Below are positions 36,397 to 45,235 of a stretch of DNA of 64,000 nt, one piece after another. This stretch comes from Natronorubrum tibetense GA33 (GTDB lineage: Archaea > Halobacteriota > Halobacteria > Halobacteriales > Natrialbaceae): positions 503,133-567,132 of the forward strand of contig NZ_KB913017.1 in NCBI RefSeq assembly GCF_000383975.1, given 5' to 3'. How positions within the stretch are numbered: position 1 is the stretch's first letter; the number at the start of each line of letters is the position of its first letter. The position numbers were made by a program, and so were the translations under genes. Below the pieces are notes generated by a model. That model saw only the letters and a list, made by a program, of their open reading frames with translations. It was not told the origin of the DNA and searched no databases.

Positions 36397-37296
36397 ATGG
36401 ACTCGATTCGAATCGTACAGGTCGACGCCTTCACGGACGAGCCGCTGGCCGGGAACCCGGCCGGCGTCGTCCCCGAGGCCGACGGACTCTCCGACGACCA
36501 GATGCAACAGATCGCCGCCGAGATGGCCGTCAGCGAGACGGCGTTCCTTCGCTCGAGCGAGACCGCCGACTATCGCATTCGGTACTTCACCCCCACTCAG
36601 GAGGTCGACCTCTGCGGGCACGCGACGATCGGCAGCTTCGCCCACCTCCGCGATGAGGGGCTCGAGGCCGGGACGTACACCCTCGAGACGAACGTCGGCG
36701 AACTCGAGATCGAACTCGAGTCAGACGGCGCGGTCTGGATGACACAGGACACTCCGCAGATCCGTGAGGTCGATGTCGGCTACGACCGCGTCGCCGACGC
36801 GCTCGGCGTCGGTCAGGCGGCCCTCGAGGGTGCGAGCGACGACATTCCGCTCGCGGTGTCCTCGACTGGACTCCCCTTCCTGATCGTCCCTATTACCTAC
36901 CTCTCGGATCTCGGGAGCGCCGATCCCGATATGCACGCGATCGAAGAGCTCACCGAAGAGGTCGACGCCACCGGCGTCTACCTCTTTACGTTTGACGCGC
37001 TCGACCGCGAGTCGACGCTCCACGGCCGAATGTTTGCACCGGGAGCCGGCGTGCCGGAGGACCCGGTCACCGGAACCGCGAGCGGCTCCGTCAGTGCGTA
37101 TCTCGACCGATTCGGCGCGTTCGACGACGACTTCCCCGACGAACTCCGCCTCGAGCAGGGCCACTACGTCGACCGCCCGGGGCTGGTTCGGGCTCGCGTC
37201 GGAAGCGCCGTACAGGTCGGCGGCCGCGGCGTGACCGTTCTGGACGGCTCGCTGGTCGTCCCCGAGGACGACGAGGACGAGATTCTCGAGGCCTGA
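36397..37296 (+). CDS. PhzF-family isomerase
   Basis: A 299-residue PhzF-like enzyme (diaminopimelate-epimerase fold). Key segments are GNPAGVV at 19-25, AVSETAF near 48 with the catalytic Glu, DLCGHATIG near 75, and EDPVTGTASGSVSAYL near 220. PhzF proteins catalyse proton shifts on small acids; the substrate of the haloarchaeal form is unknown. A very strong SD, GGAGGTG at 36388-36394, precedes ATG 36397 by 2 bases, too close for an ideal site, so a leadered transcript is likely. Confidence 0.85.
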   Translation: MDSIRIVQVDAFTDEPLAGNPAGVVPEADGLSDDQMQQIAAEMAVSETAFLRSSETADYRIRYFTPTQEVDLCGHATIGSFAHLRDEGLEAGTYTLETNVGELEIELESDGAVWMTQDTPQIREVDVGYDRVADALGVGQAALEGASDDIPLAVSSTGLPFLIVPITYLSDLGSADPDMHAIEELTEEVDATGVYLFTFDALDRESTLHGRMFAPGAGVPEDPVTGTASGSVSAYLDRFGAFDDDFPDELRLEQGHYVDRPGLVRARVGSAVQVGGRGVTVLDGSLVVPEDDEDEILEA

Positions 37297-37314
37297 ATCG
37301 GTCGCGTGGTCTGA

Positions 37315-37926
37315 CTACTCTCCCTCCTCGCGTTCGGAACCGTCGTCACGACTCGTGTCGGGAGCAACGCTCGAGGACGGGGGTGCCGAAACCGGATCGG
37401 ACGCGGATCGGTCGCTCGAGTCGCCCGTCGATTCATCGCGTTTCTGCTCGGCTCTCGACGCATCGGGGACAGCGTCCGACTCGAGGTGATCGCGTTCGTC
37501 GAACTGCGTGCTCGTCTCGCTGCGTTCAAGCGCTTGAATCTCCCGTCTCATCTCCGTGATTTCGGCCTCCATGCCGGCGAGTCGCTCGTCGAGTTTCCTG
37601 AGAGTCACGCGCGAACGTCCCTTGGAGCCGAGTCGCCGTGCAGCGGCTCGGCCGGATGCGCGCGGAAGCGTGAAAAAGAGCGCGTAGGCCCTGCCGAACC
37701 GCCAGACGACGACTCCGAGCAGACAGAACAGCAGCGTGATCGAGGGGTTCGCCTGCTCGATCGCGGGTCCCGGATTCATTGGCTCCGCGACGAGCAGGAC
37801 GATCGCCGTTCGAAAGCCGGCGAGAAAACCGAAGACGGCGATCCCCACACCGACCAGGAGTGAACCGATCGTGAGCGCTCGGTAGATAATCGCCCACCGG
37901 ACGGGATGGCTGAGATCGAGATCCAT
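37315..37926 (-). CDS. Membrane protein with coiled-coil and acidic tail
   Basis: A 203-residue protein. Residues 12-45 and 60-85 are hydrophobic segments (RALTIGSLLVGVGIAVFGF and ITLLFCLLGVVVWRFG), followed by a coiled coil (LDERLAGMEAEITEMRREIQAL) and a Ser/Asp-rich, disordered tail. Not recognised. The ATG at 37924-37926 is used; upstream codons in frame are Arg-rich and unlikely. It is divergent from the first LIV operon, across a 354-base control region. Confidence 0.65.
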   Translation of the reverse strand: MDLDLSHPVRWAIIYRALTIGSLLVGVGIAVFGFLAGFRTAIVLLVAEPMNPGPAIEQANPSITLLFCLLGVVVWRFGRAYALFFTLPRASGRAAARRLGSKGRSRVTLRKLDERLAGMEAEITEMRREIQALERSETSTQFDERDHLESDAVPDASRAEQKRDESTGDSSDRSASDPVSAPPSSSVAPDTSRDDGSEREEGE

Positions 37927-38280
37927 ACCGGTGACAGTCACTAGATCGGCATAATCTCTGTGACTGATACGGTCAGGCGGTGACTGTCGCGTTCCATAGC
38001 GCTTCGAACGCCACAGCGTCGACGGCGGTGGGATAATCAGTGTATCTCGCCGTCGTCGATGTTTTGGAAGCCCATCAACGTCGCCTTCAGAACCGTTCGC
38101 TGCGCGGAGGGTCATCGAGGCGGTCGTCTTCGAACTGTCGAACTGAGCGGACAGTTGCTCGAGCGTCCGTCGCGTCGGCGGTGATACTGATTGATGTTAA
38201 CATGTACACGACCTCCTATTAGGAGTATTATCGTTTAATATGTATATGATGTGCAGGCCACGAGAGGATGACACTCAATT
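37927..38280. other. Control region upstream of the first LIV-type operon
   Basis: These 354 bases contain no gene. Toward the operon they become AT-rich and carry ATGTTAACAT at 38194-38203 (a perfect 10-bp palindrome), CTCCTA-T-TAGGAG at 38213-38225 (an inverted repeat), and a TATA-like TTTAATA at 38234-38240. The left part serves the divergent membrane gene. The low-GC composition contrasts with neighbouring coding DNA. Confidence 0.6.
38194..38225. promoter_or_regulatory. Two palindromic elements before the first LIV operon
   Basis: ATGTTAACAT (38194-38203) and CTCCTA-T-TAGGAG (38213-38225) lie 9-40 bases upstream of the probable TATA box. The first shares nine bases with an element at 44321-44329 before the short-chain dehydrogenase. 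They are candidate sites for a common regulator. Confidence 0.5.
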
Positions 38281-39618
38281 ATGACATCTGAACCGACCGC
38301 AGACACGAAATCCGGGGGAATGAACCGACGAACCGCGCTGAAAGTCGCCGGTGGATCAGCGATCGCTGTTGCACTCGCCGGCTGTGGTGACCTGTTCCAG
38401 GACGATGATGATCCGCTCGAGGACGCCGACGTACCGGACGAACCGATCGAAGCTGGGCTCCAGACGTTCCTCGAGGGTGCACCAGCGGTCCTCGGGGTCC
38501 AGGCCGAAATGGGTGCCGAGGTCGCCGTCGATCGAATAAACGAAAACGACGGTATCGCCGGACGTGAGATCGAACTGGACGTCATCGAGGAAGGCGAAGA
38601 GGCCCTCGAGAACTACCAGCAGTTCGTTAACGACGGCAAAGACGTTACGTTCGGGCCGATCTCGAGCGGGAACCACGAGGCGATGGTCCCGGAAATCAAC
38701 GATCAAGGCGTTATCAACGTCGCGACCGACGGGACGGTAACGACCCTCTACGAGGAGGACCACCCGCCGGAGGATAACCAGTACTCGTTCCGCTTCCAGA
38801 ACCACGATGTGATGGAAGCGATGGCGGCTGCCGTCGAGGCGGTCGAACTGCTCGGTGCTGACGAGATCGAGACTGCCGCGGGTATCAACCCTGGCTACGC
38901 GTTCGGGTTCGACGAACAGGAGATTTTCGCGGCGAGCATCGAGCAACTGGCCGACGCAGAGATCGTCTACGAAGGAGAACCGGATCTCGGCACTGACGAC
39001 ATGTCGACGCACATCGAACAGGTCAATAGCGAAGAACCCGACGTGCTCTTCTCGAGTTGCTGGGGCGGTGACGCGACCCTACTGCTCGAGCAGGGCCATG
39101 GGGCCGGGATGTTCGACAACATCGAACTCATGGTTGGACCTGTGCTGTACGGCTCCGCGAACGATCTAGACGAAGGACTCACCGACGGACCGATCCGATC
39201 GGGGTCGCGCAACTTCTACTGGGACCAGCCGAGCATGGAGCGATGGGATCCGGGTCAGGAACTGTTCGACGAGGTCGTAAACGAGTACGACGAGGTCCCG
39301 ACAGCCCACTTTATGAGCGGGTACGGGGCAGTGACCGCGTGGGCGACGGCCGCCGAGAAAGCCGTCCGAATCCTCGGTCGTTGGCCCGAGCAGGACGAAC
39401 TCGCTGAAGTCCTCACCAACCACGGCTTCTACACGCCGGCCGGCTACCACACGATCGGTCCAGACCATCAGGGCTACTCGAACGCCCACTTCGGTGAACT
39501 CGCCTGGGACGACGACATGGATGTCGCTGTCCTCGAGGACGTAAACGTCTACGCGCCGGAGAACGTGTCGCCGCCACAGGGCCAGGTGTCACTGGAGTGG
39601 ATCGAGGGCTGGGAATGA
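38281..39618 (+). CDS. LIV-type ABC transporter substrate-binding lipoprotein (first)
   Basis: A 445-residue type I periplasmic-binding-like protein that captures the ligand outside the membrane. Twin arginines R16-R17 precede a hydrophobic stretch and the lipobox ALAGC with lipid Cys35, so it is a Tat-exported lipoprotein. The mature part shows AEMGAEVAVDRINENDGIAGREI, the family signature of amino-acid or organic-acid binders, and VNSEEPDVLFSSCWGGDA. The ligand cannot be inferred from sequence alone. It heads a five-gene operon with permeases and ATPases. Confidence 0.85.
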   Translation: MTSEPTADTKSGGMNRRTALKVAGGSAIAVALAGCGDLFQDDDDPLEDADVPDEPIEAGLQTFLEGAPAVLGVQAEMGAEVAVDRINENDGIAGREIELDVIEEGEEALENYQQFVNDGKDVTFGPISSGNHEAMVPEINDQGVINVATDGTVTTLYEEDHPPEDNQYSFRFQNHDVMEAMAAAVEAVELLGADEIETAAGINPGYAFGFDEQEIFAASIEQLADAEIVYEGEPDLGTDDMSTHIEQVNSEEPDVLFSSCWGGDATLLLEQGHGAGMFDNIELMVGPVLYGSANDLDEGLTDGPIRSGSRNFYWDQPSMERWDPGQELFDEVVNEYDEVPTAHFMSGYGAVTAWATAAEKAVRILGRWPEQDELAEVLTNHGFYTPAGYHTIGPDHQGYSNAHFGELAWDDDMDVAVLEDVNVYAPENVSPPQGQVSLEWIEGWE

Positions 39619-39705
39619 GTCGAGCGTACCGATTCAACTCACCACAATGAGTAACACACCCTACACTCGAATCGAGGATGGCCCGCCATATGGTGGGTAA
39701 TACCG

Positions 39706-40638
39706 ATGGTCGAATCGTTAATCACCCACACGTTAAACGGGCTCTACTACGGGTTCATCCTGTTCATGATCGCGTCGGGATTGACGATCATCTTCGGCGT
39801 GCTGGGGATCCTAAACCTCGCCCACGGCGAACTATATGCGCTCGGGGCGTTCTTGACGTTCACCGTCGTCGGATACGCAACCGGGCTCGTCGCGAGTCCA
39901 ACCGGTCCGGTTTCGGCGCTCATCTTCGGCCTGGTAGTCTTGGCCGGGGCGCTGGCAGCCGCCGCAATCTTGCTCCCGATCGGTGCCGTCGTCGAGTCCG
40001 TCTTCGTCAGGCCGATCTACGAGCGCGACGAGGTCTATCAGTTACTGTTAACCTACGCGCTCCTGTTGATCCTCGTCGACGTGATGAAGGTCAGCTGGGG
40101 CGCGACACCGGTCGATCCCGGCGTCTACAGCTCCCTCAACCAGATTCCCACGACGGAACTGGTCGGTTTCGGCTACCCGAGTTACAACGTTATGGTGATG
40201 TTGGTCGGTTTGGGAGTGTTCCTCTGGCTCGTCTGGTTCTTCGATCGCTCGAAGACCGGACGGATCGTCCGTGCGACCGCGATCAACCGCGATATGGCGA
40301 CGGCGATCGGTGTGAGTACCGATCGAACGTTCACGCTGGTGTTCGCAATGGGCGCGTTCTTCGCCGGCTTCGGCGGCGCAATGGTCAGCATCGGTCCGGG
40401 GACGGCGTTCCTCGAGATGGGGCTGGATCCGCTGGTACTGTCGTTCGTTGTCATCGTCATCGGCGGGCTCGGCAGTCTGAAAGGAGCGTTCGTCGGAGCA
40501 CTGCTCGTCGGCGTCATCAGCCGATGGGCGATCTGGCAGTACCCGGCCATCGAACTGGCCGCGCCCTTCGCGGTCATGCTGATCATCCTGCTAATCAAAC
40601 CCGAAGGATTGTTCGGCACGTGGGGTGAGATCGAATGA
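39706..40638 (+). CDS. LIV-type ABC permease (LivH-like, first operon)
   Basis: A 310-residue membrane permease with about eight hydrophobic segments. The segment LNLAHGELYALGAFL near residue 42 and RATAINRDMATAIGVSTDRTFTLVFAMG in the middle are the LivH coupling region. It pairs with the LivM-like gene, which starts inside its last codons (a 4-base ATGA overlap). ATG 39706 is 87 bases after the binding-protein stop. Confidence 0.85.
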   Translation: MVESLITHTLNGLYYGFILFMIASGLTIIFGVLGILNLAHGELYALGAFLTFTVVGYATGLVASPTGPVSALIFGLVVLAGALAAAAILLPIGAVVESVFVRPIYERDEVYQLLLTYALLLILVDVMKVSWGATPVDPGVYSSLNQIPTTELVGFGYPSYNVMVMLVGLGVFLWLVWFFDRSKTGRIVRATAINRDMATAIGVSTDRTFTLVFAMGAFFAGFGGAMVSIGPGTAFLEMGLDPLVLSFVVIVIGGLGSLKGAFVGALLVGVISRWAIWQYPAIELAAPFAVMLIILLIKPEGLFGTWGEIE

Positions 40639-41786
40639 GTTCTCTCCCATTCGTCGAGGAACGCGACGGCCAGACGATCGTTCGCGTGCCACTAATGCGG
40701 GGACTCGGCCTGACGCTCACGCAGACCGTGTTGACGCTCGTCGGGGTCGTAGCCCTGTTGGGACTCCCGTTTCTGGCCGGCCTCGTCGGCCTGAACTGGG
40801 AACGACTGTTCAGAGGGCTCATGTTCGGCCTCGCTGCGGTTGGGCTGAACCTGCTCTTGCGTCACACCGAACTCGTCTCGTTCGGGCATGCAGCGTTCTT
40901 CGGCTCCGGTGCGTACGCGGTCGCGGTACTGGCCGCACACTACGACGTGTCCGAGGGACTCCTGTTATTGCTCGGGGCCGTGGTTGCCGGGACATTCGTC
41001 GCACTGGTCATCGGCTACTTCGTCGCGGGCTACGTGGACATCTACTTCGCACTGTTGACGCTCGCGTTCAACCAGGTGATATTCGCGACCGTCTTCCGCA
41101 GTGGCTACTTCAACTACAACGACGGACTCCCGATCCGGGTCGGCGGCGACAGACCGACGCTGTACGGTTTCGAACTGACGACGCACGGCTACAATCTCTT
41201 CCTCTACTACACGGCGATCGTCATAATGCTCGTCATGTTGCTCGCGATGTGGAAACTCATCAACTCGCCGTTCGGACGGGCACTCGACGCGATCGGGCAG
41301 GATCGAACGCGAGCGCGGTTCATCGGTATCCCGGTCGAAAAGTACGTCTGGATCTCCTTTACCATCTCGGGGCTCTACGGGGCTTTCGCCGGCGGCGTCT
41401 ACGCCCTGCTCCGGCTCCACGTCCAGCCTGAACCCGTGCTGTACGTGTTCGTCTCGGGGGAGATTCTGTTCATGGCGATCCTCGGCGGGTTCACGACGCT
41501 CATCGGGCCGCTCGTGGGCGGGATCCTCCTCGTCTATCTGCTCGAAACGGCGCGGTTCTGGGTCGACTACTACCACGCGCTAACCGGACTCGTCTTGCTG
41601 GCGATCGTCTTCTTCATGCCGAAGGGGATCGTCGGCTCGCTCCCGGATTTCGGCACGTGGCTTTCGACGAGACGTCGTGACCCTGGACTCCTACAAGAGG
41701 ACGTTCGGGGAGCTGGAACTACCGTCAGACAAGCAGTCGACCGCGCCAGGACGACGCTGCGGATCATCATATTCGGGGTGAACTGA
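40635..41786 (+). CDS. LIV-type ABC permease (LivM-like, first operon)
   Basis: A 383-residue permease with about nine hydrophobic segments. HTELVSFGHAAFFGSGAYAVAVLA near residue 78 and GRALDAIGQDRTRARFIGIPVEKYVW are characteristic of LivM. It has a 40-residue hydrophilic tail (STRRRDPGLLQEDVRG). It overlaps LivH by 4 bases and is followed 1 base later by the first ATPase, so they are one transcript. Confidence 0.85.
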   Translation: MSSLPFVEERDGQTIVRVPLMRGLGLTLTQTVLTLVGVVALLGLPFLAGLVGLNWERLFRGLMFGLAAVGLNLLLRHTELVSFGHAAFFGSGAYAVAVLAAHYDVSEGLLLLLGAVVAGTFVALVIGYFVAGYVDIYFALLTLAFNQVIFATVFRSGYFNYNDGLPIRVGGDRPTLYGFELTTHGYNLFLYYTAIVIMLVMLLAMWKLINSPFGRALDAIGQDRTRARFIGIPVEKYVWISFTISGLYGAFAGGVYALLRLHVQPEPVLYVFVSGEILFMAILGGFTTLIGPLVGGILLVYLLETARFWVDYYHALTGLVLLAIVFFMPKGIVGSLPDFGTWLSTRRRDPGLLQEDVRGAGTTVRQAVDRARTTLRIIIFGVN

Positions 41787-41787
41787 A

Positions 41788-42561
41788 ATGCTCGAAGCAC
41801 GCAACCTACGGAAAGAATTCGGAGAACTCCGCGCCACCGACGACGTCTCGCTCCAGTTCGGGAAGACCGAGGGCGAGATGGTGTTCATCGTCGGGCCCAA
41901 CGGCGCCGGAAAGACCACGCTCATCAACCTGCTGACGGGGCTGCTGGAGCCCGACCGGGGCTCGGTCGTCATCCACAGCGAGGAGAACGGCACCTCCGTT
42001 GAGGACGAAATCACCGACATGGCACCCGAGGACCGTGTCAAGACTGGCCTCGTCAGGAGCTTCCAGATCGTCCACGTCTTCGAGGAGATGACGGTCCGGG
42101 AGAACGTTCGCACCGCGGCGCTGTCTCGCTACGATCGGACGCTGAGCATGCGATCGCTCGACGACGGGCACGAAGATGTCGAGCAGACGATCGACGACCT
42201 CCTCGTCCAGTTTCGGCTGGAGGACATCGAACACGAGGTCGCGGAAACGCTGCCTCACGGCGATCGGAAACTGCTCGACGTGGCGATGTCGTTCGCGCTC
42301 GACCCGCAGTACCTGTTGCTTGACGAACCGACCTCGGGCGTCGCCACCCAGGAGAAGGAGTACGTCATCGAGACGATCGTCGAGGCCAGCGAGGCAGAGG
42401 GCGTGACGACGGTGACGATCGAACACGACATGGATCTGGTCAAGGAGTACGCGGATCGACTCGTCGTCCTCCACGAGGGGAGCGTCTTTCGGGAGGGCGA
42501 GCCGGAGTTGCTCGAGACCGATTCCGAACTCCGACGGGTCCTGCTGGGGGTGGACGAATGA
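41788..42561 (+). CDS. LIV-type ABC ATPase (LivG-like, first operon)
   Basis: A 257-residue ATPase. Walker A GPNGAGKTT is at 36-44, Walker B is LLLDEPTSGV, and the H-loop His is in TIEHDMDLVK. The signature reads LPHGDRK in place of LSGGQ, the LivG variant. It powers uptake with LivF, whose gene overlaps by 4 bases. Confidence 0.88.
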   Translation: MLEARNLRKEFGELRATDDVSLQFGKTEGEMVFIVGPNGAGKTTLINLLTGLLEPDRGSVVIHSEENGTSVEDEITDMAPEDRVKTGLVRSFQIVHVFEEMTVRENVRTAALSRYDRTLSMRSLDDGHEDVEQTIDDLLVQFRLEDIEHEVAETLPHGDRKLLDVAMSFALDPQYLLLDEPTSGVATQEKEYVIETIVEASEAEGVTTVTIEHDMDLVKEYADRLVVLHEGSVFREGEPELLETDSELRRVLLGVDE

Positions 42562-43346
42562 GCGAACCCGACACCGATTTCGACGACACGGACACCGACG
42601 CCAACGCTGCTCGTACTGGCGACCCCCTGCTCGAGGTCTCGAACCTCTCGGCGACGGTCCAAGGGTTCGAGGTTACCCACGGACTCGACCTCGAGGTCCG
42701 GGAGGGTGAGGCGGTCGCCCTCGTCGGCCGCAACGGCGCGGGAAAGACCTCGACGTTCCGATCGATCATGGGGCTAACACCAGTCGCAAACGGCTCGATC
42801 CGGTTCAAGGGCGAGGAACTGCTGGATCTGCGACCGGAACTGATCCCGCATCGAGGCATCGGCTACCAGCCGGAGAATCGCGATCTCTTCACCGGAATGA
42901 CCGTCGAGGAGAACTTCCGTCTCCCGATCTGGACGGCCGGATCGGCCAGGGGAATCGAGGACGAAGATGCGGCCGTTGAAGACATCTTCGACTTGTTCAC
43001 GGAACTCGATAACCGGCGCAACGCCGAAGTCCAGAACTTGAGCGGGGGGCAAGGGAAAATGACCGCGGTCGGCCGTGCGCTCGCGCTCAAACCGGATCTG
43101 CTCATCCTCGACGAACCGCTCGAGGGGCTGGCGCCGGTCGTCGTCGAGAACCTCAAAAGCTACATCCACGAGATTATCGATCGAGACATCTCGGTGCTAA
43201 TCGCGGAGTCAAACGCGAGTCACGTTCCCGAGATGGTCGATCGGATGTACGTGATCGAACGCGGCGAGATCGTCGACAGCGGCGATCCCGAGGTACTCGC
43301 GGAAGACGACGAGATCCAGATGCTGATGCAGGGCGGCGGCGAGTAG
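42558..43346 (+). CDS. LIV-type ABC ATPase (LivF-like, first operon)
   Basis: A 262-residue ATPase, partner of the LivG-like gene. Walker A GRNGAGKTS at 57-65 lies after a 25-residue acidic extension. The signature LSGGQGKM is canonical and Walker B is LILDEPLEGL. The H-loop reads AESNASH, as in LivF, where His is not conserved. Last gene of the operon; a T-rich hairpin follows. Confidence 0.88.
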   Translation: MSEPDTDFDDTDTDANAARTGDPLLEVSNLSATVQGFEVTHGLDLEVREGEAVALVGRNGAGKTSTFRSIMGLTPVANGSIRFKGEELLDLRPELIPHRGIGYQPENRDLFTGMTVEENFRLPIWTAGSARGIEDEDAAVEDIFDLFTELDNRRNAEVQNLSGGQGKMTAVGRALALKPDLLILDEPLEGLAPVVVENLKSYIHEIIDRDISVLIAESNASHVPEMVDRMYVIERGEIVDSGDPEVLAEDDEIQMLMQGGGE

Positions 43347-43363
43347 CCGCTGGCGACGGCGAT

Positions 43364-43380
43364 CACGCATTTTTGCGGTG
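43364..43380. terminator. T-rich hairpin after the first LIV operon
   Basis: CACGCA-TTTTT-GCGGTG forms a short imperfect stem with a T5 run, 18 bases beyond the LivF stop. It lies between convergent genes and may end transcription from either side. Confidence 0.4.
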
Positions 43381-43455
43381 CCACTAACCCGATCAGCGAC
43401 GCGAGAAATCGCACTGTCGGTTTCCCTGCCAGAAAGAATGGGTTATCCGCCGATC

Positions 43456-44172
43456 TTAGCGTTCTTCGGTGCCGTTTAGCTGTTCCAGGGCAGTTAGTGC
43501 CGCCTGGAGGATCTTCCGTTCGCTTCGCCGAAGGTTCATCGAGACGGCGGTTTTCGAAATCTCGAAGTGCTCTGCGAGGTCGTCGAGGGTCGTTCCGCGC
43601 GGCGTTTCGTAGTAGCCGTTCCGGGAGGCGACCTCGAACGTCTCGCGTTCCGTCGGAGTCAGCGAGCGACAGCCCTCGAGGAGGTCCATCGCGCTGTCCG
43701 AGTTCTCGAGGAGATCGAACAGCATCGTCGGTCCGAACTGGTCGCGATCCTCGACGGTGTACTCGTTGTGGCGCTCAAGCTCAGCGAGCGCTCGGTCCTC
43801 GTCGTCGTCTTCGTCGAAGCCGACGTGCCACCGTTCTCGGCCGTCCTCGATCTGGAAGGGGCCAGTGATGTAGCCGCCGTTTTGCTGGATCGTCCGCATC
43901 GCGTTTGTTACCTCGATTTTCGTCCCGATCTCGGCGATATTATCGCGCTTCGAGAGGATATAACACTCCGTCATGTTCCGATGCTCCTGAAGCTCGTGGA
44001 GCCCCTTCTCGAGGACGCCCATCGACTCCCCCTTTGCGATGAGTCTGGTCTCAAGTTTCTCGTCGTTGGTGTCCAGTTGCCATTGGATAGCCGAGAACGC
44101 GATATCGACGTCATCAGTCGTGTCGATAAACGGACAGTCGTACTGTCGCATGTCGATATCGAGGTCGATCAT
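43456..44172 (-). CDS. HTH-10 (Bat-like) transcriptional regulator
   Basis: A 238-residue regulator. The C-terminal HTH-10 domain (LTPTERETFEVASRNGYYETPRGTTLDDLAEHFEISKTAVSMNLRRSE) is the bacterio-opsin-activator type. The N-terminal 150 residues have no recognised sensor domain. The ATG at 44170-44172 is chosen; the open frame to 44307 is low-complexity. It sits between the first LIV operon and the dehydrogenase and could control either. Confidence 0.8.
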   Translation of the reverse strand: MIDLDIDMRQYDCPFIDTTDDVDIAFSAIQWQLDTNDEKLETRLIAKGESMGVLEKGLHELQEHRNMTECYILSKRDNIAEIGTKIEVTNAMRTIQQNGGYITGPFQIEDGRERWHVGFDEDDDEDRALAELERHNEYTVEDRDQFGPTMLFDLLENSDSAMDLLEGCRSLTPTERETFEVASRNGYYETPRGTTLDDLAEHFEISKTAVSMNLRRSERKILQAALTALEQLNGTEER

Positions 44173-44176
44173 TACT

Positions 44177-44211
44177 AGGTATTGGGTCACATACCAGGTA
44201 TTAATATTTAT
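44177..44211. promoter_or_regulatory. Promoter of the HTH-10 regulator with repeated AGGTATT
   Basis: AGGTATT occurs at 44177-44183 and 44196-44202, 19 bases apart, and GGTAT (44178-44182) pairs with ATACC (44191-44195). On the minus strand an ATAAATATT at 44203-44211 would be the TATA box. The repeats sit between it and the start codon, suitable for autorepression. Confidence 0.5.
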
Positions 44212-44320
44212 CATCAGTAATCGCCGACATACTCTCAGAAACATTATATTATCGGCCAGTATCGGGAAGCCGGTCGATACCGCCGACCACTGAGACGCAC
44301 CGGACAAAACCGCTGTGAAT

Positions 44321-44340
44321 ATGTTAACAAACGTATTTTA
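44321..44340 (+). promoter_or_regulatory. Probable promoter of the short-chain dehydrogenase gene
   Basis: ATGTTAACA at 44321-44329 lies just upstream of a TATA-like TATTTTA (44334-44340), which is 35 bases before ATG 44376. The ATGTTAACA also occurs before the first LIV operon (38194-38202). Confidence 0.5.
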
Positions 44341-44375
44341 GCGTGTTCCAAGATAACGTATATCGAGTGCAAGAC

Positions 44376-45233
44376 ATGTCTCAGGACCAGGTTACGCCGC
44401 CGACGGTGACGGAAGACGATATTCAATCGATCGACGACGACGCGTTTACGGGTCGAAACGTCTGTCTCGTAACGGGCGGCGGATCGGGGATCGGCCGGGC
44501 GACGGCTCTTGCCGCCGCTGGAAACGGACTCACGGTCGCCGCGACGGACATCGACGAAGACGGCCTCCAGGGAACGATCGAACGCGGCGAGGAACTCGGT
44601 CTCGAGGGCGAGATCGAGTCTATCGCTGGGGATCTGACCGACGACGACGATCTCGAGCGAATCGTCGAGGAGGCCGCAGAGTACGGCGACCTCAAGTATC
44701 TCGCGAATATCGCGGGGATGCAACACATCGACTCGATCGAGAACTTCCCGATGGACATGTACGATCGGATGCACGAGATCATGCTTCGAGCCCCGCTTTA
44801 CCTCTCGAAGCTCTGCATGCCACACTTCCGGGAGACCGAGGACGGACGGGGCTGTATCGGCAACATGAGCTCGGTTCACGGCCACTACGTCACCAGCGAC
44901 AAGGTGGGGTACAACGTCTCGAAGTTCGGCCTGCGCGGACTCACGCAATCGATCGCCGCTGAAGGCGACGGCGACATTCGTGCGTTCTCGATCAGTACCG
45001 GCTACGTGAAAACGCCGCTCGTGACGGACCAGCTCGCGGACACCGCCGAACAGCGCGGCATTTCCGTCGACGAGGTGGTCGAAGACGTGATGCTCGGCCA
45101 GTCCCGCGTCACGGAGATGATGGAACCGGTCGACGTCGCCAACCTCTACATGATCGGGTTCTCGGATCTCGGTCGACACCTCGACGGCGGCGACCTGTTG
45201 TTTGATGGCGGCATGACCCTAACGTACGAGTAA
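44376..45233 (+). CDS. Short-chain dehydrogenase (3-hydroxybutyrate-dehydrogenase-like)
   Basis: A 285-residue classical SDR. The cofactor loop is TGGGSGIG at 33-40, N111-AG follows, and the catalytic set S166 (NMSSVHGHY), Y179 and K183 is intact. The NMSSVHG and the C-terminal DGGMTLTYE resemble 3-hydroxybutyrate dehydrogenases, but the match is partial. It may oxidise a hydroxyacid before activation by the synthetase 3 bases downstream. Start ATG 44376 was preferred; an earlier GTG at 44343 would add 11 residues. Confidence 0.85.
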   Translation: MSQDQVTPPTVTEDDIQSIDDDAFTGRNVCLVTGGGSGIGRATALAAAGNGLTVAATDIDEDGLQGTIERGEELGLEGEIESIAGDLTDDDDLERIVEEAAEYGDLKYLANIAGMQHIDSIENFPMDMYDRMHEIMLRAPLYLSKLCMPHFRETEDGRGCIGNMSSVHGHYVTSDKVGYNVSKFGLRGLTQSIAAEGDGDIRAFSISTGYVKTPLVTDQLADTAEQRGISVDEVVEDVMLGQSRVTEMMEPVDVANLYMIGFSDLGRHLDGGDLLFDGGMTLTYE

Positions 45234-45235
45234 CG

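Noticed and set aside
40625-41431. Out-of-frame plus-strand ORF over the LivM gene
   Set aside because: Arg-rich shadow; the true frame shows nine hydrophobic segments and LivM motifs.
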